DNA from: Actinomycetes bacterium
GTDB taxonomy: Bacteria; Actinomycetota; Actinomycetes; Mycobacteriales; Mycobacteriaceae
Reading direction: 5' to 3'
Assembly (NCBI GenBank): GCA_022601135.1
Contig: JAHZJB010000160.1
Location: 1-64,000, forward strand
Length of the DNA: 64,000 bases
Shown: positions 38,277 to 47,657 of the stretch, in pieces
Layout: each line of letters begins with the position of its first letter
How positions within the stretch are numbered: position 1 is the stretch's first letter
The notes under the pieces: generated by a model
Seen by the model: only the letters and a program-made list of their open reading frames with translations
What the model was told of the DNA's origin: nothing
The model's database searches: none
Translations under genes and position numbers: made by a program

Positions 38277-39369
38277 GTGAAATCTCCAGCCGTCGATACA
38301 GGTAGTAGGCAGCGCACGCGCCCTCCGAGGAGACCATGGTGGCGCCCATCGGGTTGCGCGGCGTGCATGTCGCGCCGAATGCCGAGCACTCCTGCGGTTT
38401 GATCAAGCCCTGCAACACTTCGCCGGAACGGCACAGCGCGGACTCCTCGGTGTGGATACCTGTGACGGCGAATCGGTGCTCCGCGTCGTAGTCTCGGTAC
38501 GCCTCGGCCAATCGCCATCCGCTCGACGGGATCGTTCCGATACCGCGCCAGGCCCGGTCGGTTACCTCGAACACGTCGAGCAGCATCGCCCTGGCCGCGG
38601 CGTTGCCCTCGGCCCGCACCGCTCTGGGATATGCGTTCTCCAACTCGTGACGGCCGGACTCCAGTTGCAGCACCGTGCGCCGGATGCCTTCGAGGATGTC
38701 CAATGGCTCGAAACCGGTCACCACGATCGGGACCTCGTACGTGTCGCACAGCGGTGGGTACTCGCCGGTTCCCATCACCGCGCAGACGTGTCCGGCGGCC
38801 AGGAACCCCTGCACGCGGCACGTGGGTGACTCCATGATCGCGGCGATGGCCGGCGGCACGAGCACGTGCGACACCAGCAGCGAAAAGTTCTTGATGTCCA
38901 GCCGTTTAGCCTGGTAAACCGTCATCGCGTTGGCGGGGGCGGTGGTCTCGAACCCGATCCCGAAGAACACCACCTGTTTGTCGGGGTTGTTCCTGGCGAT
39001 GGTGAGGGCGTCCAGCGGCGAATACACCACGCGCACGTCGCCGCCCTGGCTCTTGATCCGGAACAGGTCACTGCCGCTGCCCGGGACCCGCAGCATATCG
39101 CCGAACGAACAGAAGATGACGTCGGGCCGCGAAGCAATGTCCAACGCCTTGTCGATGATCTCCAACGGCGTCACGCACACCGGGCACCCCGGCCCGTGGA
39201 TCATTTCGATCTCGTCGGGCAGTAGCTGGTCGATGCCGTGTCGGATGATCGAGTGAGTCTGTCCGCCACAGACTTCCATGATTGCCCACCGCTTGGTGGT
39301 GGCCGACCGTATCTGATCGACCAGCTTGCCGGCCAGGACAGGATCGCTGAATTCGTCCAGATACTTCAT
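38269..39369 (-). CDS. hypD: Hydrogenase formation protein HypD
   Basis: A 366-residue [4Fe-4S] scaffold protein on which, with HypC, the Fe(CN)2CO unit is assembled. All signature blocks are visible: [21 protein letters not shown], a GHVCAVMG block, and the C-terminal cysteine-rich CTPRNPMGA region with upstream Cys residues ([16 protein letters not shown]). It overlaps hypC by 4 bases and hypE by 8, so the three are translationally coupled. Confidence 0.95.
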   Translation of the reverse strand: MKYLDEFSDPVLAGKLVDQIRSATTKRWAIMEVCGGQTHSIIRHGIDQLLPDEIEMIHGPGCPVCVTPLEIIDKALDIASRPDVIFCSFGDMLRVPGSGSDLFRIKSQGGDVRVVYSPLDALTIARNNPDKQVVFFGIGFETTAPANAMTVYQAKRLDIKNFSLLVSHVLVPPAIAAIMESPTCRVQGFLAAGHVCAVMGTGEYPPLCDTYEVPIVVTGFEPLDILEGIRRTVLQLESGRHELENAYPRAVRAEGNAAARAMLLDVFEVTDRAWRGIGTIPSSGWRLAEAYRDYDAEHRFAVTGIHTEESALCRSGEVLQGLIKPQECSAFGATCTPRNPMGATMVSSEGACAAYYLYRRLEISRA

Positions 39370-39695
39370 GGCAGCTTCTCCGAACTCCCGGCGTTCGTGG
39401 CAGCTCCGTCAGGATTGGTCATGCCCGCCTGCCGGGCGGCCTGTTCGAATCCGTCGCCGAACTCCTCCTCGAGCATTCCCAGGCGTTCGAATTCGGCCAG
39501 GGTCTGGATCGCCGATTCCTCGTCGAGACGCTGAATCGCGAAACCGACATGCACCACCACGTAGTCGCCCACCTGGGCCTCGGGCACGTACTGCAGGCAG
39601 ACGTCCTTCTGGACGCCGCCGAAGTCGACGACCGACATCAACGTGCCGTCGCGGTCTTCCATCCGCAGAACCTTGCCCGGTACCGCCAAACACAT
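39366..39695 (-). CDS. hypC: Hydrogenase assembly chaperone HypC
   Basis: A 109-residue HypC/HupF chaperone. The mature N-terminus MCLAVPGKV carries the essential Cys2 that contacts the hydrogenase large subunit and iron. The OB-like core is normal; the acidic C-terminal tail ([14 protein letters not shown]) makes it longer than the usual 75-90 residues. The start at 39695 is fixed by the MCLAVPG motif and an AAGGAAGG Shine-Dalgarno. A longer frame upstream is not used. Confidence 0.93.
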   Translation of the reverse strand: MCLAVPGKVLRMEDRDGTLMSVVDFGGVQKDVCLQYVPEAQVGDYVVVHVGFAIQRLDEESAIQTLAEFERLGMLEEEFGDGFEQAARQAGMTNPDGAATNAGSSEKLP

Positions 39696-39714
39696 GCGCA
39701 GTCCTTCCTTCGCC

Positions 39715-42018
39715 CTATCCCGAGTTTCCGACCATGAGCTGGCCCAGTGCAATACCGCCGTCGTTGGGTGGTACCCGGCGATGGGTGATCACCGTGAAAC
39801 CCCTGTCTTTCAACAATGTCATTGCGCGACTCAACAGCAGCGCATTCTGGAACACGCCCCCGGACAGGGCGACCGTGCGGGTTTCGGCTGGGCACCCGGA
39901 GGCCATATCGGCGATCAATTGTGCCACCGCGCCGTGGAACCGCGCTCCGATCACCCCTGCCGGTACGCCGTCGCGCACGTCGTGGACGACGGCGTGTAGC
40001 AGCGGTGCCGGATCGATCAGCGCGGGTGATTCGTCGGTGAAATCGAACCGGATCGGATATCGCACCAGGCCGGGATCGGTCACGCGGGACAAGCCCTCGA
40101 GTTCGATGGCCGCCTGCGCTTCGTAGTCCACCACCTGGCGGACACCCACCAGTGCCGATACGGCGTCGAACAACCGCCCCATGCTCGAGGTGGGCACACA
40201 ACCCAGTCCGGTTTCGAGCTGATGGAGCAGCACCCCGCGCTCGTCCGGCGGACAAGCCCGGACCGGTGGCAGGTCGTCAGCCCACGGAGCTCCCGCCGCC
40301 CAAAGGTGAGCCATGGCCATGCGATAGGGCCGTCGTACGCTGACGTCGCCGCCCGGCATCGGAACGTACTTCAGTTGGGCAAGTCGCCGGAAGCCCTGGT
40401 AATCGGCGAGCAGCATCTCACCTCCCCATATCGCGCCATCGGGGCCGTAACCTGTTCCGTCGAAGGCGAATCCGAGCACTGGCTCGGACCCGTCGAAGCC
40501 GTGTTCAGCCATCACAGCGGCAATGTGGGCATGGTGGTGCTGCACGGGGCGGACGGGTCGGCCGCGAGCGTTGCGACGCGCCCACGCGGTCGAGCGATAC
40601 CCCGGATGCGCATCGGCGACCAAGACTTCGGGACGCACACCGGTCAACTCACCGAGATGATGTGCGGCGGCATCGAACGCGGATAGGGTCGCGAGGTCGT
40701 CCATATCGCCGACGTGCTGACTCAGCCAGGCATAGCGGCCCTCGGCGACAGCCAGGGTGTTCTTCACATCGGCTCCGACGGCCAGCGTGGGCGGCCCGGG
40801 CACCGGCAGGGCGACCGGCAGGGGTGCGTACCCGCGCGAGCGCCGGATGGGGAGATCGGCGCCGTCCACGACCCGCACCACAGAATCGTCACAGGGCACC
40901 AGGATCGACCGGTCATGCAGCAGCCAGCCGTCGGCAAGGTGCGAAAGTCGTTCTGCGGCATCGTCGTCGCGATAACAGATCGGTTCGCCGCCGCGGTTAC
41001 CCGATGTCATCACCAGCACGGCGGGTCCGGGTTCGTCACCCGGCAGGCCGAAAAGCAGAGGATGCAGCGGCGCGTAGGCCAGCATCACACCGAGATCGGG
41101 ATTGTGCGGTGCCACCGAAGCGGCGACCGGTGCCGCCGGTGCACGTTGGATCAACACGATCGGTCGCTGCGGACCCGACAGCAGTTGTTCAGAGCGCTCG
41201 TCGAGGGAGCACAGCGTGCGCGCCGCCGACAGGTCCGCGACCATCACCGCGAACGGCTTATCGCCGCGCTGCTTGCGCCGGCGCAATTCGGACACCGCGT
41301 CGTCGTTCGCGGCGTCGCAGGCCAGGTGGTAACCCCCAATTCCCTTGACGGCCAAAATCCCCCCGTCGGCCAGCAGTTGCCGGGCCCTGGGCAGCGCGTC
41401 CGCACTGCCGGTGCAGGTCTCGCGCCCGTCGCGGTGGGACTCCCGGTAGGACAACGCCGGCCCACACTGCGGGCAGCACACCGGTTGGGCGTGGTAACGG
41501 CGATCGGATGGGTCGTGGTATTCGCACGCGCACTGCGCGCACATCGGAAACTCCGCCATGGTGGTGGCCGCCCGGTCGTAGGGGAGCGCGGCGATGATGG
41601 TGAAACGTGGTCCGCAGTTCGTACAGTTCACGAAGGCGTGCCGGTACCGGCGGTTCGCCGGATCCGCCTGCTCGGTCTGGCATTCGGCACACATCGCCAC
41701 ATCGGGCGAGACCAAGGTACGGCCGCCGCCCGAACGGGAGGTGTCCACGATCCGGAAGCCGGTGCCACCGGTTTCCGGGATGTCGTGCACCTGGATCGCC
41801 TCGATGACCGCAAGCGGTGGCGGTTCCCCACTCAGCCGCCCGAGGAAGTCTGCGAGGGCTTCCGGCTCACCCTCGACCTCGATGATTGCCCCGGAGCTGT
41901 CGTTGTGCACCCAACCGGACAGGCCCGCGGCCGCGGCCGTGGTGTACACGAACGGTCGGAAGCCGACGCCCTGGACGACTCCCTGCACGTGGACCCGGCG
42001 GCGACATCGGCCGGTCAC
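39715..42018 (-). CDS. hypF: Carbamoyltransferase HypF
   Basis: 767 residues; makes carbamoyl-AMP from carbamoyl phosphate and transfers the group to HypE. Domains in order: acylphosphatase (about 5-95, VQGVVQGVGFRPFVY), two CxxC zinc-finger pairs (about 109-185), YrdC-like (about 205-385) and Kae1-like (about 400-760, with VQHHHAHIAAVMAEHG and a late SGGVFQN). Full length and intact. It lies 19 bases upstream of hypC. Confidence 0.96.
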   Translation of the reverse strand: MTGRCRRRVHVQGVVQGVGFRPFVYTTAAAAGLSGWVHNDSSGAIIEVEGEPEALADFLGRLSGEPPPLAVIEAIQVHDIPETGGTGFRIVDTSRSGGGRTLVSPDVAMCAECQTEQADPANRRYRHAFVNCTNCGPRFTIIAALPYDRAATTMAEFPMCAQCACEYHDPSDRRYHAQPVCCPQCGPALSYRESHRDGRETCTGSADALPRARQLLADGGILAVKGIGGYHLACDAANDDAVSELRRRKQRGDKPFAVMVADLSAARTLCSLDERSEQLLSGPQRPIVLIQRAPAAPVAASVAPHNPDLGVMLAYAPLHPLLFGLPGDEPGPAVLVMTSGNRGGEPICYRDDDAAERLSHLADGWLLHDRSILVPCDDSVVRVVDGADLPIRRSRGYAPLPVALPVPGPPTLAVGADVKNTLAVAEGRYAWLSQHVGDMDDLATLSAFDAAAHHLGELTGVRPEVLVADAHPGYRSTAWARRNARGRPVRPVQHHHAHIAAVMAEHGFDGSEPVLGFAFDGTGYGPDGAIWGGEMLLADYQGFRRLAQLKYVPMPGGDVSVRRPYRMAMAHLWAAGAPWADDLPPVRACPPDERGVLLHQLETGLGCVPTSSMGRLFDAVSALVGVRQVVDYEAQAAIELEGLSRVTDPGLVRYPIRFDFTDESPALIDPAPLLHAVVHDVRDGVPAGVIGARFHGAVAQLIADMASGCPAETRTVALSGGVFQNALLLSRAMTLLKDRGFTVITHRRVPPNDGGIALGQLMVGNSG

Positions 42019-42043
42019 CTCGGATCCTTTCTGGGGCCGACCA

Positions 42044-42805
42044 TCAACTTCGGGCCGGCGAGCAGGAGGTCAACCAGCGGCACCAATCGGGCAGGCCATC
42101 ACCCCGGGTTGCGGAGATCGGCAGTATCTGGACACCGGCGTTCAGCGATCGGGCATGCCCGGCGAAGGCGTCGATATCGAAGTCCACGTAGGGCAGCAGG
42201 TCGGTCTTGTTGATGACCACCAAACCGGCAGCGGCGAACATGTGCGGGTACTTCAGCGGCTTGTCGGCTCCTTCGGTTACCGAGATCACGACGACCTTGC
42301 AGTGCTCGCCGAGATCGAACATGGCCGGGCAGACGAGGTTGCCGACGTTCTCGATGAACAGCAGCGACCCGGGTTGGGGGTCGAGCGTTTCCAGGGCGCG
42401 GCGCACCATCTCGGCGTCGAGGTGGCAGCCCGCCCCGGTGTTGATCTGCACGGCGCGAGCGCCGGCGGCCCGGATGCGGTTCGCGTCCAGCAGTGTCTCC
42501 TGGTCACCCTCGATGACAGCGATCGGCCGCTGTCCGCCGAGGTCAGCGATGGTGCGTTCGAGCAGCGTGGTCTTGCCTGCGCCGGGTGAACTCGTCATGT
42601 TGAGCGCCAGGATGTCGCGCTCGGCCAGCCACCGGCGGTTCTCGTCGGCGATCAGATCGTTCTTCGCGAGGACCTTCTGCTCGAGGGTGATCGTCTCGGT
42701 GCGGACATCGTGGTGTGGGTCGCCGTGCGGGTGTTCGTGCGGTTGCGCATGGCCGGCCGGCGTGATTGCTGTGCCGTCTGCGCCGCAGCCACAGGTCGCG
42801 CACAT
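42044..42805 (-). CDS. hypB: Hydrogenase nickel-incorporation GTPase HypB
   Basis: A 253-residue SIMIBI GTPase that inserts Ni with HypA. The N-terminus MCATCGCG is the high-affinity nickel site, followed by a short His-rich stretch (HAQPHEHPHGDPHHD) for metal storage. P-loop SSPGAGKTTLL, metal-switch Cys-His (GCHLD), NKTD base motif. The start at 42805 is set by the MCxxCGC motif and sits 2 bases after the hypA stop. Confidence 0.96.
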   Translation of the reverse strand: MCATCGCGADGTAITPAGHAQPHEHPHGDPHHDVRTETITLEQKVLAKNDLIADENRRWLAERDILALNMTSSPGAGKTTLLERTIADLGGQRPIAVIEGDQETLLDANRIRAAGARAVQINTGAGCHLDAEMVRRALETLDPQPGSLLFIENVGNLVCPAMFDLGEHCKVVVISVTEGADKPLKYPHMFAAAGLVVINKTDLLPYVDFDIDAFAGHARSLNAGVQILPISATRGDGLPDWCRWLTSCSPARS

Positions 42806-42807
42806 GG

Positions 42808-43137
42808 TCAGCTCACTTCCATCGAGACAATTCTGAGGTCCCGGCCCTCCAGCACCTCGACATCGGCACTCCCGCACGGACACAACACGATCAGGTCGCT
42901 GAGTTCAAAGTGATCCGCGCAACTGCGGCACCGTGCCGCGCCGGGTCGGATATCCAGGTCCAGTGTTGCACCGTCGGCGACGGTCCCCTCGGCCGCCAGA
43001 CCGAAACAGAACTCCATCGCGGTCGGCAGGACCGCGCACAGTGCGCCGACTTCGAGCTTGACGCTGTACACACGCCGACCCGCGGCGTGCTCGCACACCG
43101 CCTCGACAACACTCTGGGTGATCGCCATCTCGTGCAT
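42808..43137 (-). CDS. hypA: Hydrogenase nickel-insertion metallochaperone HypA
   Basis: 109 residues. The N-terminal MHEMAIT supplies the Ni-binding His2; a zinc site is formed by two Cys pairs (CRSC and CPCG). Length is typical. The start at 43137 is fixed by the MHE motif; a GGA-containing weak Shine-Dalgarno lies upstream. It is the first gene of the hyp operon. Confidence 0.93.
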   Translation of the reverse strand: MHEMAITQSVVEAVCEHAAGRRVYSVKLEVGALCAVLPTAMEFCFGLAAEGTVADGATLDLDIRPGAARCRSCADHFELSDLIVLCPCGSADVEVLEGRDLRIVSMEVS

Positions 43138-43164
43138 GCCAGTCCGTTCGTGGCCGATGACCCC

Positions 43165-43170
43165 ACGATA
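43165..43170 (-). promoter_or_regulatory. Candidate -10 box of the hyp operon
   Basis: TATCGT on the minus strand about 28 bases before the hypA start; predicts a short leader of about 20 nt. No convincing -35 was found. Confidence 0.3.
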
Positions 43171-43312
43171 GGACCGTCGCCCCGGCGAGTCCACGGAGGA
43201 TAGGCCGCGCCCCGCCGCATCGGCCCGTGCGGGTCTGGACGGCGAGCGACTACGCGCAGGCGGCGATTGCTCAGGGTTGCATGCATCGCATCCACGGCGG
43301 GAGGGTGATTAC

Positions 43313-44503
43313 ATGCCCGATGTTCGTCCGTCGCCGCTGTCACAGATGGCGAGCGACTACGCCCGGAATGCGCGCTCGCAGGCGGCGGCGTTCAGCCAGA
43401 CCTATGAAGCGGTGTTTGCCGCGGCGGAGGCGCACAAGGACGTTGGCGACCTTGTCGTCGCGGATCTCGGGGCTGCCGATGGCGTGAATTCGCACGAACT
43501 CATCAGGGCTCTCGTCCGCGAACGGGCCGGGCGCGGTTTGCACTACACGCTGGTCGATCTGCCGTCCAATGTGTGGCACATCGCCGCACGGCATTTGGCG
43601 GACATAGTCGACGGCGCTAACCATCCGGAGCACTTCGCGGTTCTTCCTGACGCAGGCACGCCAGGTGAGTTGATCAGCGATGTCGGTACCGGCCATCACC
43701 TGGCGACACCCGACGATCACCTCCGGGCATGGCGAGAGGCGTCGCTGCGGGAGCCCCGGCCGGTGACGGTGGTCAGCCTCGCGGGGCTTCCCATCCACAC
43801 CGGCCCGTGCCTGCCGGCGGGAACCGTCCATATCGCCGTCAGCGGCACGGCGATGCACTGGGTCTCGGATTCGGGGGGACTGGCCTCCACCGGATCCGTG
43901 TTTCCGGGATATCGGAATCATGCGGATTCGGCGGAACGTGCGAGGTGGGCGGAGGCTGCGGAACGTGATTGGGCACGGATACTGCAATACCGCGCCCAGG
44001 AACTCGCGCCCGGCGGCACGGTGGTCATTGCCGTGCCGGCCTCTGCTGAACCGTGGCCTGACCGCGGCGGTGTCTACCGGGCAATCAGCGCGGATATGGA
44101 TGAGATCCTGGGGCAGTGGCGCGATGAGGGGCGCATCGGCCCGTTGGCGCATGCGGCAGTCGTCGTCCCGGTGTGGAGCAGGACTCTCGAGGAAATTCGT
44201 GCCCCTTTCGGCGATCTTGGTGGCGAGTATCGCGGGCTCATTCTCGAGAAAGCCGAGATCTTCGGCCTGGACAATCCCTATTGGGATGATGACCCGCAGG
44301 TGTTTGCCGAAAACTACATCCGCAGTGTCTTCGCCTGGGGTGGGCCGCTGTTCGCTCGTGCGTTTGCCACGGAGGGCGTCGATGGCGGTGCCGATATGTT
44401 GCGGGAGCTCCGTGCAGCGCTGGCATCGAGGGTGGCTCTCGACCCGCAGCGCTACCGCTGGGACTACGACGAGGCGCTGATCGTCTGCCGCAAGCCCTGC
44501 TGA
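43313..44503 (+). CDS. SABATH-like carboxyl methyltransferase (Methyltransf_7 type)
   Basis: A 396-residue SAM-dependent methyltransferase. The SAM loop is VVADLGAADGVNS (about 52-64), then YTLVDLPSN, and SGTAMHWVS matches the position of the SxxxLxWLS block in plant salicylate/jasmonate methyltransferases. FPGYRNH and an acidic YWDDDPQVFAENY region follow. This family is known mainly from plants, with scattered bacterial members; it methylates carboxylates or ring nitrogens. The ATG at 43313 has a strong GGGAGG Shine-Dalgarno. Substrate unknown. Confidence 0.78.
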   Translation: MPDVRPSPLSQMASDYARNARSQAAAFSQTYEAVFAAAEAHKDVGDLVVADLGAADGVNSHELIRALVRERAGRGLHYTLVDLPSNVWHIAARHLADIVDGANHPEHFAVLPDAGTPGELISDVGTGHHLATPDDHLRAWREASLREPRPVTVVSLAGLPIHTGPCLPAGTVHIAVSGTAMHWVSDSGGLASTGSVFPGYRNHADSAERARWAEAAERDWARILQYRAQELAPGGTVVIAVPASAEPWPDRGGVYRAISADMDEILGQWRDEGRIGPLAHAAVVVPVWSRTLEEIRAPFGDLGGEYRGLILEKAEIFGLDNPYWDDDPQVFAENYIRSVFAWGGPLFARAFATEGVDGGADMLRELRAALASRVALDPQRYRWDYDEALIVCRKPC

Positions 44504-44590
44504 CGCGGCTTGCTCCGAAGGAGCGCCCTCGGCTGGTTTCGCAGTTCTTCATTATTCGGTCGGCACCGTCTGACGGCGTGTCTCCTTGTA

Positions 44591-44606
44591 TCGAACACTT
44601 GTTCGT
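44591..44606. promoter_or_regulatory. LexA-binding SOS box of recA
   Basis: TCGAACACTTGTTCGT contains GAAC-N4-GTTC, the mycobacterial SOS box, about 110 bases upstream of the recA start. It implies LexA repression of one recA promoter. Confidence 0.88.
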
Positions 44607-44636
44607 CTACTGTGGGGGGAGTTCGGCGCGCTGTTC

Positions 44637-44659
44637 TTGTCGGTGTCCTGATTTAACGT
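44637..44659 (+). promoter_or_regulatory. LexA-independent (PafBC-type, RecA-NDp) promoter of recA
   Basis: TTGTCGGTG (44637-44645), 8 bases, then TAACGT (44654-44659) matches the RecA-NDp consensus tTGTCRgtg-N8-TAnnnT, recognised through the PafBC activator. It lies downstream of the SOS box, giving two DNA-damage inputs. Confidence 0.85.
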
Positions 44660-44713
44660 CAAGGCCAACCGACCGAGAACCGGTCAACAACGACTACCGG
44701 AAGAGGTACCACC

Positions 44714-46843
44714 ATGGCGCAAGCGCCTGACCGTGAGAAGGCTCTGGAGTTGGCTCTCGCTCAGATCGAGAAGAGTCACGGCAAGGGTTCGGTGATGCGA
44801 CTCGGCGACGAGGTTCGCCAGCCGATATCGGTCATCCCGACGGGGTCGATTGCCCTCGATGTCGCGCTGGGCATCGGTGGCCTGCCGCGCGGCCGGGTCA
44901 TCGAGGTCTACGGCCCGGAGTCCTCGGGTAAGACCACCGTGGCGCTGCATGCCGTCGCCAACGCGCAGGCCGCCGGCGGTATCGCCGCGTTCATCGACGC
45001 CGAGCACGCGCTGGATCCCGAATACGCCAAGACGCTGGGTGTCGACACCGACTCTCTGCTGGTGTCCCAGCCGGACACCGGGGAGCAGGCGCTGGAGATC
45101 GCCGACATGCTGATCCGGTCCGGCGCACTGGACATCCTGGTTATCGACTCGGTTGCCGCGTTGGTTCCACGGGCGGAGATCGAGGGCGAGATGGGTGACA
45201 GCCACGTTGGTCTGCAGGCCCGCCTGATGAGCCAGGCGCTCCGCAAGATCACGGGTGCGCTGAGCAACTCGGGAACCACCGCGATCTTCATCAACCAGCT
45301 CCGCGAAAAAATCGGAGTGATGTTCGGATGCTTCTCCTATGGCACTCGGGTGCAGCTGGCTGACGGCACGACTGAGAAAATCGGCAAGATCGTCAACAAC
45401 AAATTGGACGTCAAGGTGATGTCCTATGACCCGGTCACTGACCGGATCATGCCCCGCAAGGTGGTGAACTGGTTCAACAACGGCCCGGCGGAGCAGTTTC
45501 TGCAGTTCACCGTCGCAAAGTCTGGCGGTAACGGTAAGTCCCAGTTCGCGGCAACTCCGAATCACCTGATCCGGACACCGTCAGGATGGACCGAAGCCGG
45601 TGACATCATCGCCGGTGACCGCGTCATGGCGTCCGAGCCGCACCTGCTCAGTGAGCAGCAGTTCCAGCTGGTCCTGGGTTCGCTCATGGGTGACGGGAAC
45701 CTGTCGCCAAATCGCTGCGACCGCAATGGCGTCCGGTTTCGGATGGGGCATGGTGCCAAGCAAATCGACTACCTGCAGTGGAAAATCGACCTGCTGGGCA
45801 ATATCAAGCACTCGGTTCGCGAGAACGACAAAGAGTCCCGGTTCGTGGACTTCACGCCACTGCCCGAACTCGGTGAGTTGCGCCGTGCGGTGTATCTCGG
45901 TGATGGCAAGAAGTTCCTGTCCGAGGACTACCTCAAAGCGTTGACCCCGCTGGCGTTGGCCGTCTGGTACATGGACGACGGCAGCTTCACGCTTCGGTCC
46001 AAGGGGTTGCAGCAGCGGACTGAGGGGGGCAGTGGACGCATCGAGGTTTGTGTAGAAGCAATGACCGAGGATTCCCGAGTTCGGCTGCGCGACTACCTGC
46101 GCGACGCTCACGGTCTCAACGTCCGACTGCGCTCGGCGGGTGCGGCCGGTAAGGCAGTTCTGACATTCTCTACCGTTGCATCTGCTGCCTTCCAAGAGAT
46201 AGTGGCGCCTTACATGGCACCGTCGATGGATTACAAACTGCTCCCACGATTCCGTGGCCTTGGTGCGGTGACACCGCAGTTCGAGGAGCCCAGTCAGAGA
46301 CTGGTGCCAGCGCGGGTGCTCAATGTTCACATCAAACCGCGTACTCGGTCGATGAACCGTTTCGACATCGAGGTGGAAGGTTCGCACAACTACTTTGCCG
46401 ATGGTGTCATGGTTCACAACAGTCCCGAAACCACCACGGGCGGAAAGGCTTTGAAGTTCTACGCCTCGGTCCGCATGGATGTTCGGCGCATCGAGACGCT
46501 CAAGGACGGCACCGACGCGGTGGGAAACCGTACCCGGGTCAAGGTCGTGAAGAACAAGATAGCGAGCCCCTTCAAACAAGCCGAGTTCGACATCCTCTAT
46601 GGCAAGGGCATCTCCAAGGAGGGCTCGCTCATCGATATGGGGGTCGAGCAGGGCTTCATTCGCAAGTCCGGCTCCTGGTTCACCTACGACGGTGAGCAGA
46701 TGGGACAGGGCAAGGAGAACGCCCGTAAATTCATGATCGAGAATCCCGAGATCGCAGCCGAAGTCGAGAAGAAGATCAAAGAGAAACTCGGCATCGGGGC
46801 CGTGGTGACCGATGACGTCCTCCCCGCTCCCGTCGATTTCTAG
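44714..46843 (+). CDS. recA: RecA recombinase precursor containing an intein
   Basis: 709 residues, of which 345 are RecA and 364 are an in-frame intein (residues 206-569). RecA parts: N-terminal helix, Walker [10 protein letters not shown] (67-75), Walker B region [13 protein letters not shown], and the C-terminal half resuming at [16 protein letters not shown]. After protein splicing a normal RecA results, active in homologous recombination and LexA cleavage. The 3' end overlaps recX by 32 bases. Confidence 0.97.
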   Translation: MAQAPDREKALELALAQIEKSHGKGSVMRLGDEVRQPISVIPTGSIALDVALGIGGLPRGRVIEVYGPESSGKTTVALHAVANAQAAGGIAAFIDAEHALDPEYAKTLGVDTDSLLVSQPDTGEQALEIADMLIRSGALDILVIDSVAALVPRAEIEGEMGDSHVGLQARLMSQALRKITGALSNSGTTAIFINQLREKIGVMFGCFSYGTRVQLADGTTEKIGKIVNNKLDVKVMSYDPVTDRIMPRKVVNWFNNGPAEQFLQFTVAKSGGNGKSQFAATPNHLIRTPSGWTEAGDIIAGDRVMASEPHLLSEQQFQLVLGSLMGDGNLSPNRCDRNGVRFRMGHGAKQIDYLQWKIDLLGNIKHSVRENDKESRFVDFTPLPELGELRRAVYLGDGKKFLSEDYLKALTPLALAVWYMDDGSFTLRSKGLQQRTEGGSGRIEVCVEAMTEDSRVRLRDYLRDAHGLNVRLRSAGAAGKAVLTFSTVASAAFQEIVAPYMAPSMDYKLLPRFRGLGAVTPQFEEPSQRLVPARVLNVHIKPRTRSMNRFDIEVEGSHNYFADGVMVHNSPETTTGGKALKFYASVRMDVRRIETLKDGTDAVGNRTRVKVVKNKIASPFKQAEFDILYGKGISKEGSLIDMGVEQGFIRKSGSWFTYDGEQMGQGKENARKFMIENPEIAAEVEKKIKEKLGIGAVVTDDVLPAPVDF
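45329..46420 (+). other. RecA intein with LAGLIDADG homing-endonuclease domain (M. leprae type)
   Basis: A 364-residue intein inserted after VMFG of RecA. Splicing residues are intact: Cys1 (CFSYGTRV), the block B TPNH segment ([13 protein letters not shown]), the C-terminal His-Asn (GVMVHN) and Ser+1 of the C-extein. Two LAGLIDADG helices are visible, [10 protein letters not shown] and [10 protein letters not shown], both keeping the acidic residue, so the endonuclease may be active. The site and sequence match the M. leprae RecA intein rather than that of M. tuberculosis, which is at a different place in RecA. Confidence 0.95.
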
Positions 46844-47387
46844 CTCTTCGGTGTCGGATAGCTCCTCGGCGTCGACCGAAGAGTCCGCCAAGCGTGCGGA
46901 GCAGGCTCGTGCGCTGTGTCTGCGCCTGCTCACCGTGCGGGCACGGACTCGTGCGGAGCTGGAGGGGCGGCTGGCCAAGCACGGATACGCCGATGACATC
47001 ACTGCCGAAGTGCTTGATCGATTGGCTCAGGTCGGTCTGGTCGACGACGAGGATTTCGCCCAGCAGTGGGTGCGTTCCCGGCAGGTCAACGCTGGAAAGG
47101 GCAGGCGCGCGTTGGCTGCCGAGCTGCGCACCAAAGGCGTCGACCAGGAGGTTATCGCCGTCGCACTGGCCGGCATCGACGCGGGATCGGAGCGGACACG
47201 GGCCGAGCAACTGGTCCGAGACAAGCTGCGCCGCGAGAATCTCGGCGATGGTTTTGACCGCGACGTGGAAAACAAGGTGGCGCGCCGGCTCGTCGGGATG
47301 TTGGCCCGTCGTGGCTACGGCCAGTCCATGGCTGTAGACATCGTGACCACGGAGTTGGCCAATGAGAGGGACCGCCGAAGTGTGTAG
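46812..47387 (+). CDS. recX: Regulatory protein RecX
   Basis: A 191-residue all-helical RecX protein that binds RecA filaments and limits their activity. Repeated three-helix blocks are visible ([53 protein letters not shown]). The N-terminal 28 residues are Ser-rich and extra relative to the core. The start overlaps the end of recA by 32 bases in another frame, as known in mycobacteria, linking expression. Confidence 0.93.
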   Translation: MTSSPLPSISSSSVSDSSSASTEESAKRAEQARALCLRLLTVRARTRAELEGRLAKHGYADDITAEVLDRLAQVGLVDDEDFAQQWVRSRQVNAGKGRRALAAELRTKGVDQEVIAVALAGIDAGSERTRAEQLVRDKLRRENLGDGFDRDVENKVARRLVGMLARRGYGQSMAVDIVTTELANERDRRSV

Positions 47388-47393
47388 GTGCGC

Positions 47394-47657
47394 CTAAGAG
47401 CTGACCCGATGTTGTGCGGCGCGGAAATCCGCTGTCAGGCTCAGAGTCAACAGTCGGCGCACCACAATGAGTACTGCGGTGCCGGCGATAGCCGTCCATG
47501 AGAGGTCGACGCTTAACAGGAGAAGGCTCGCGGTGACCAACAGGTCCATGGTCACGCGCAGAGCCGGCATTGGCCGGCGGAACACGGCCAAGGCGGCGAT
47601 GCCGAGCGCAATGCCGGTGAGAGTGAAGCACCACGACGCGCCGACGACGAGGTTCAT
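47394..47657 (-). CDS. Small membrane protein of unknown function
   Basis: 87 residues with about three hydrophobic segments (8-25, 35-52, 55-70) and a basic C-terminal tail. It overlaps the upstream DUF1622 gene by 4 bases and is therefore probably its operon partner. Its end is 6 bases from the convergent recX end. No family is recognised. Confidence 0.65.
   Translation of the reverse strand: MNLVVGASWCFTLTGIALGIAALAVFRRPMPALRVTMDLLVTASLLLLSVDLSWTAIAGTAVLIVVRRLLTLSLTADFRAAQHRVSS

Noticed and set aside
40714..42589. Long plus-strand frames opposite hypF and hypB
   Set aside because: They are antisense shadows of high-GC coding sequence, with composition typical of reverse frames (many Arg, His and Gln).
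45581..47002. A 473-codon minus-strand frame opposite recA
   Set aside because: It runs antisense to both the intein and RecA, has no known domain and no promoter.
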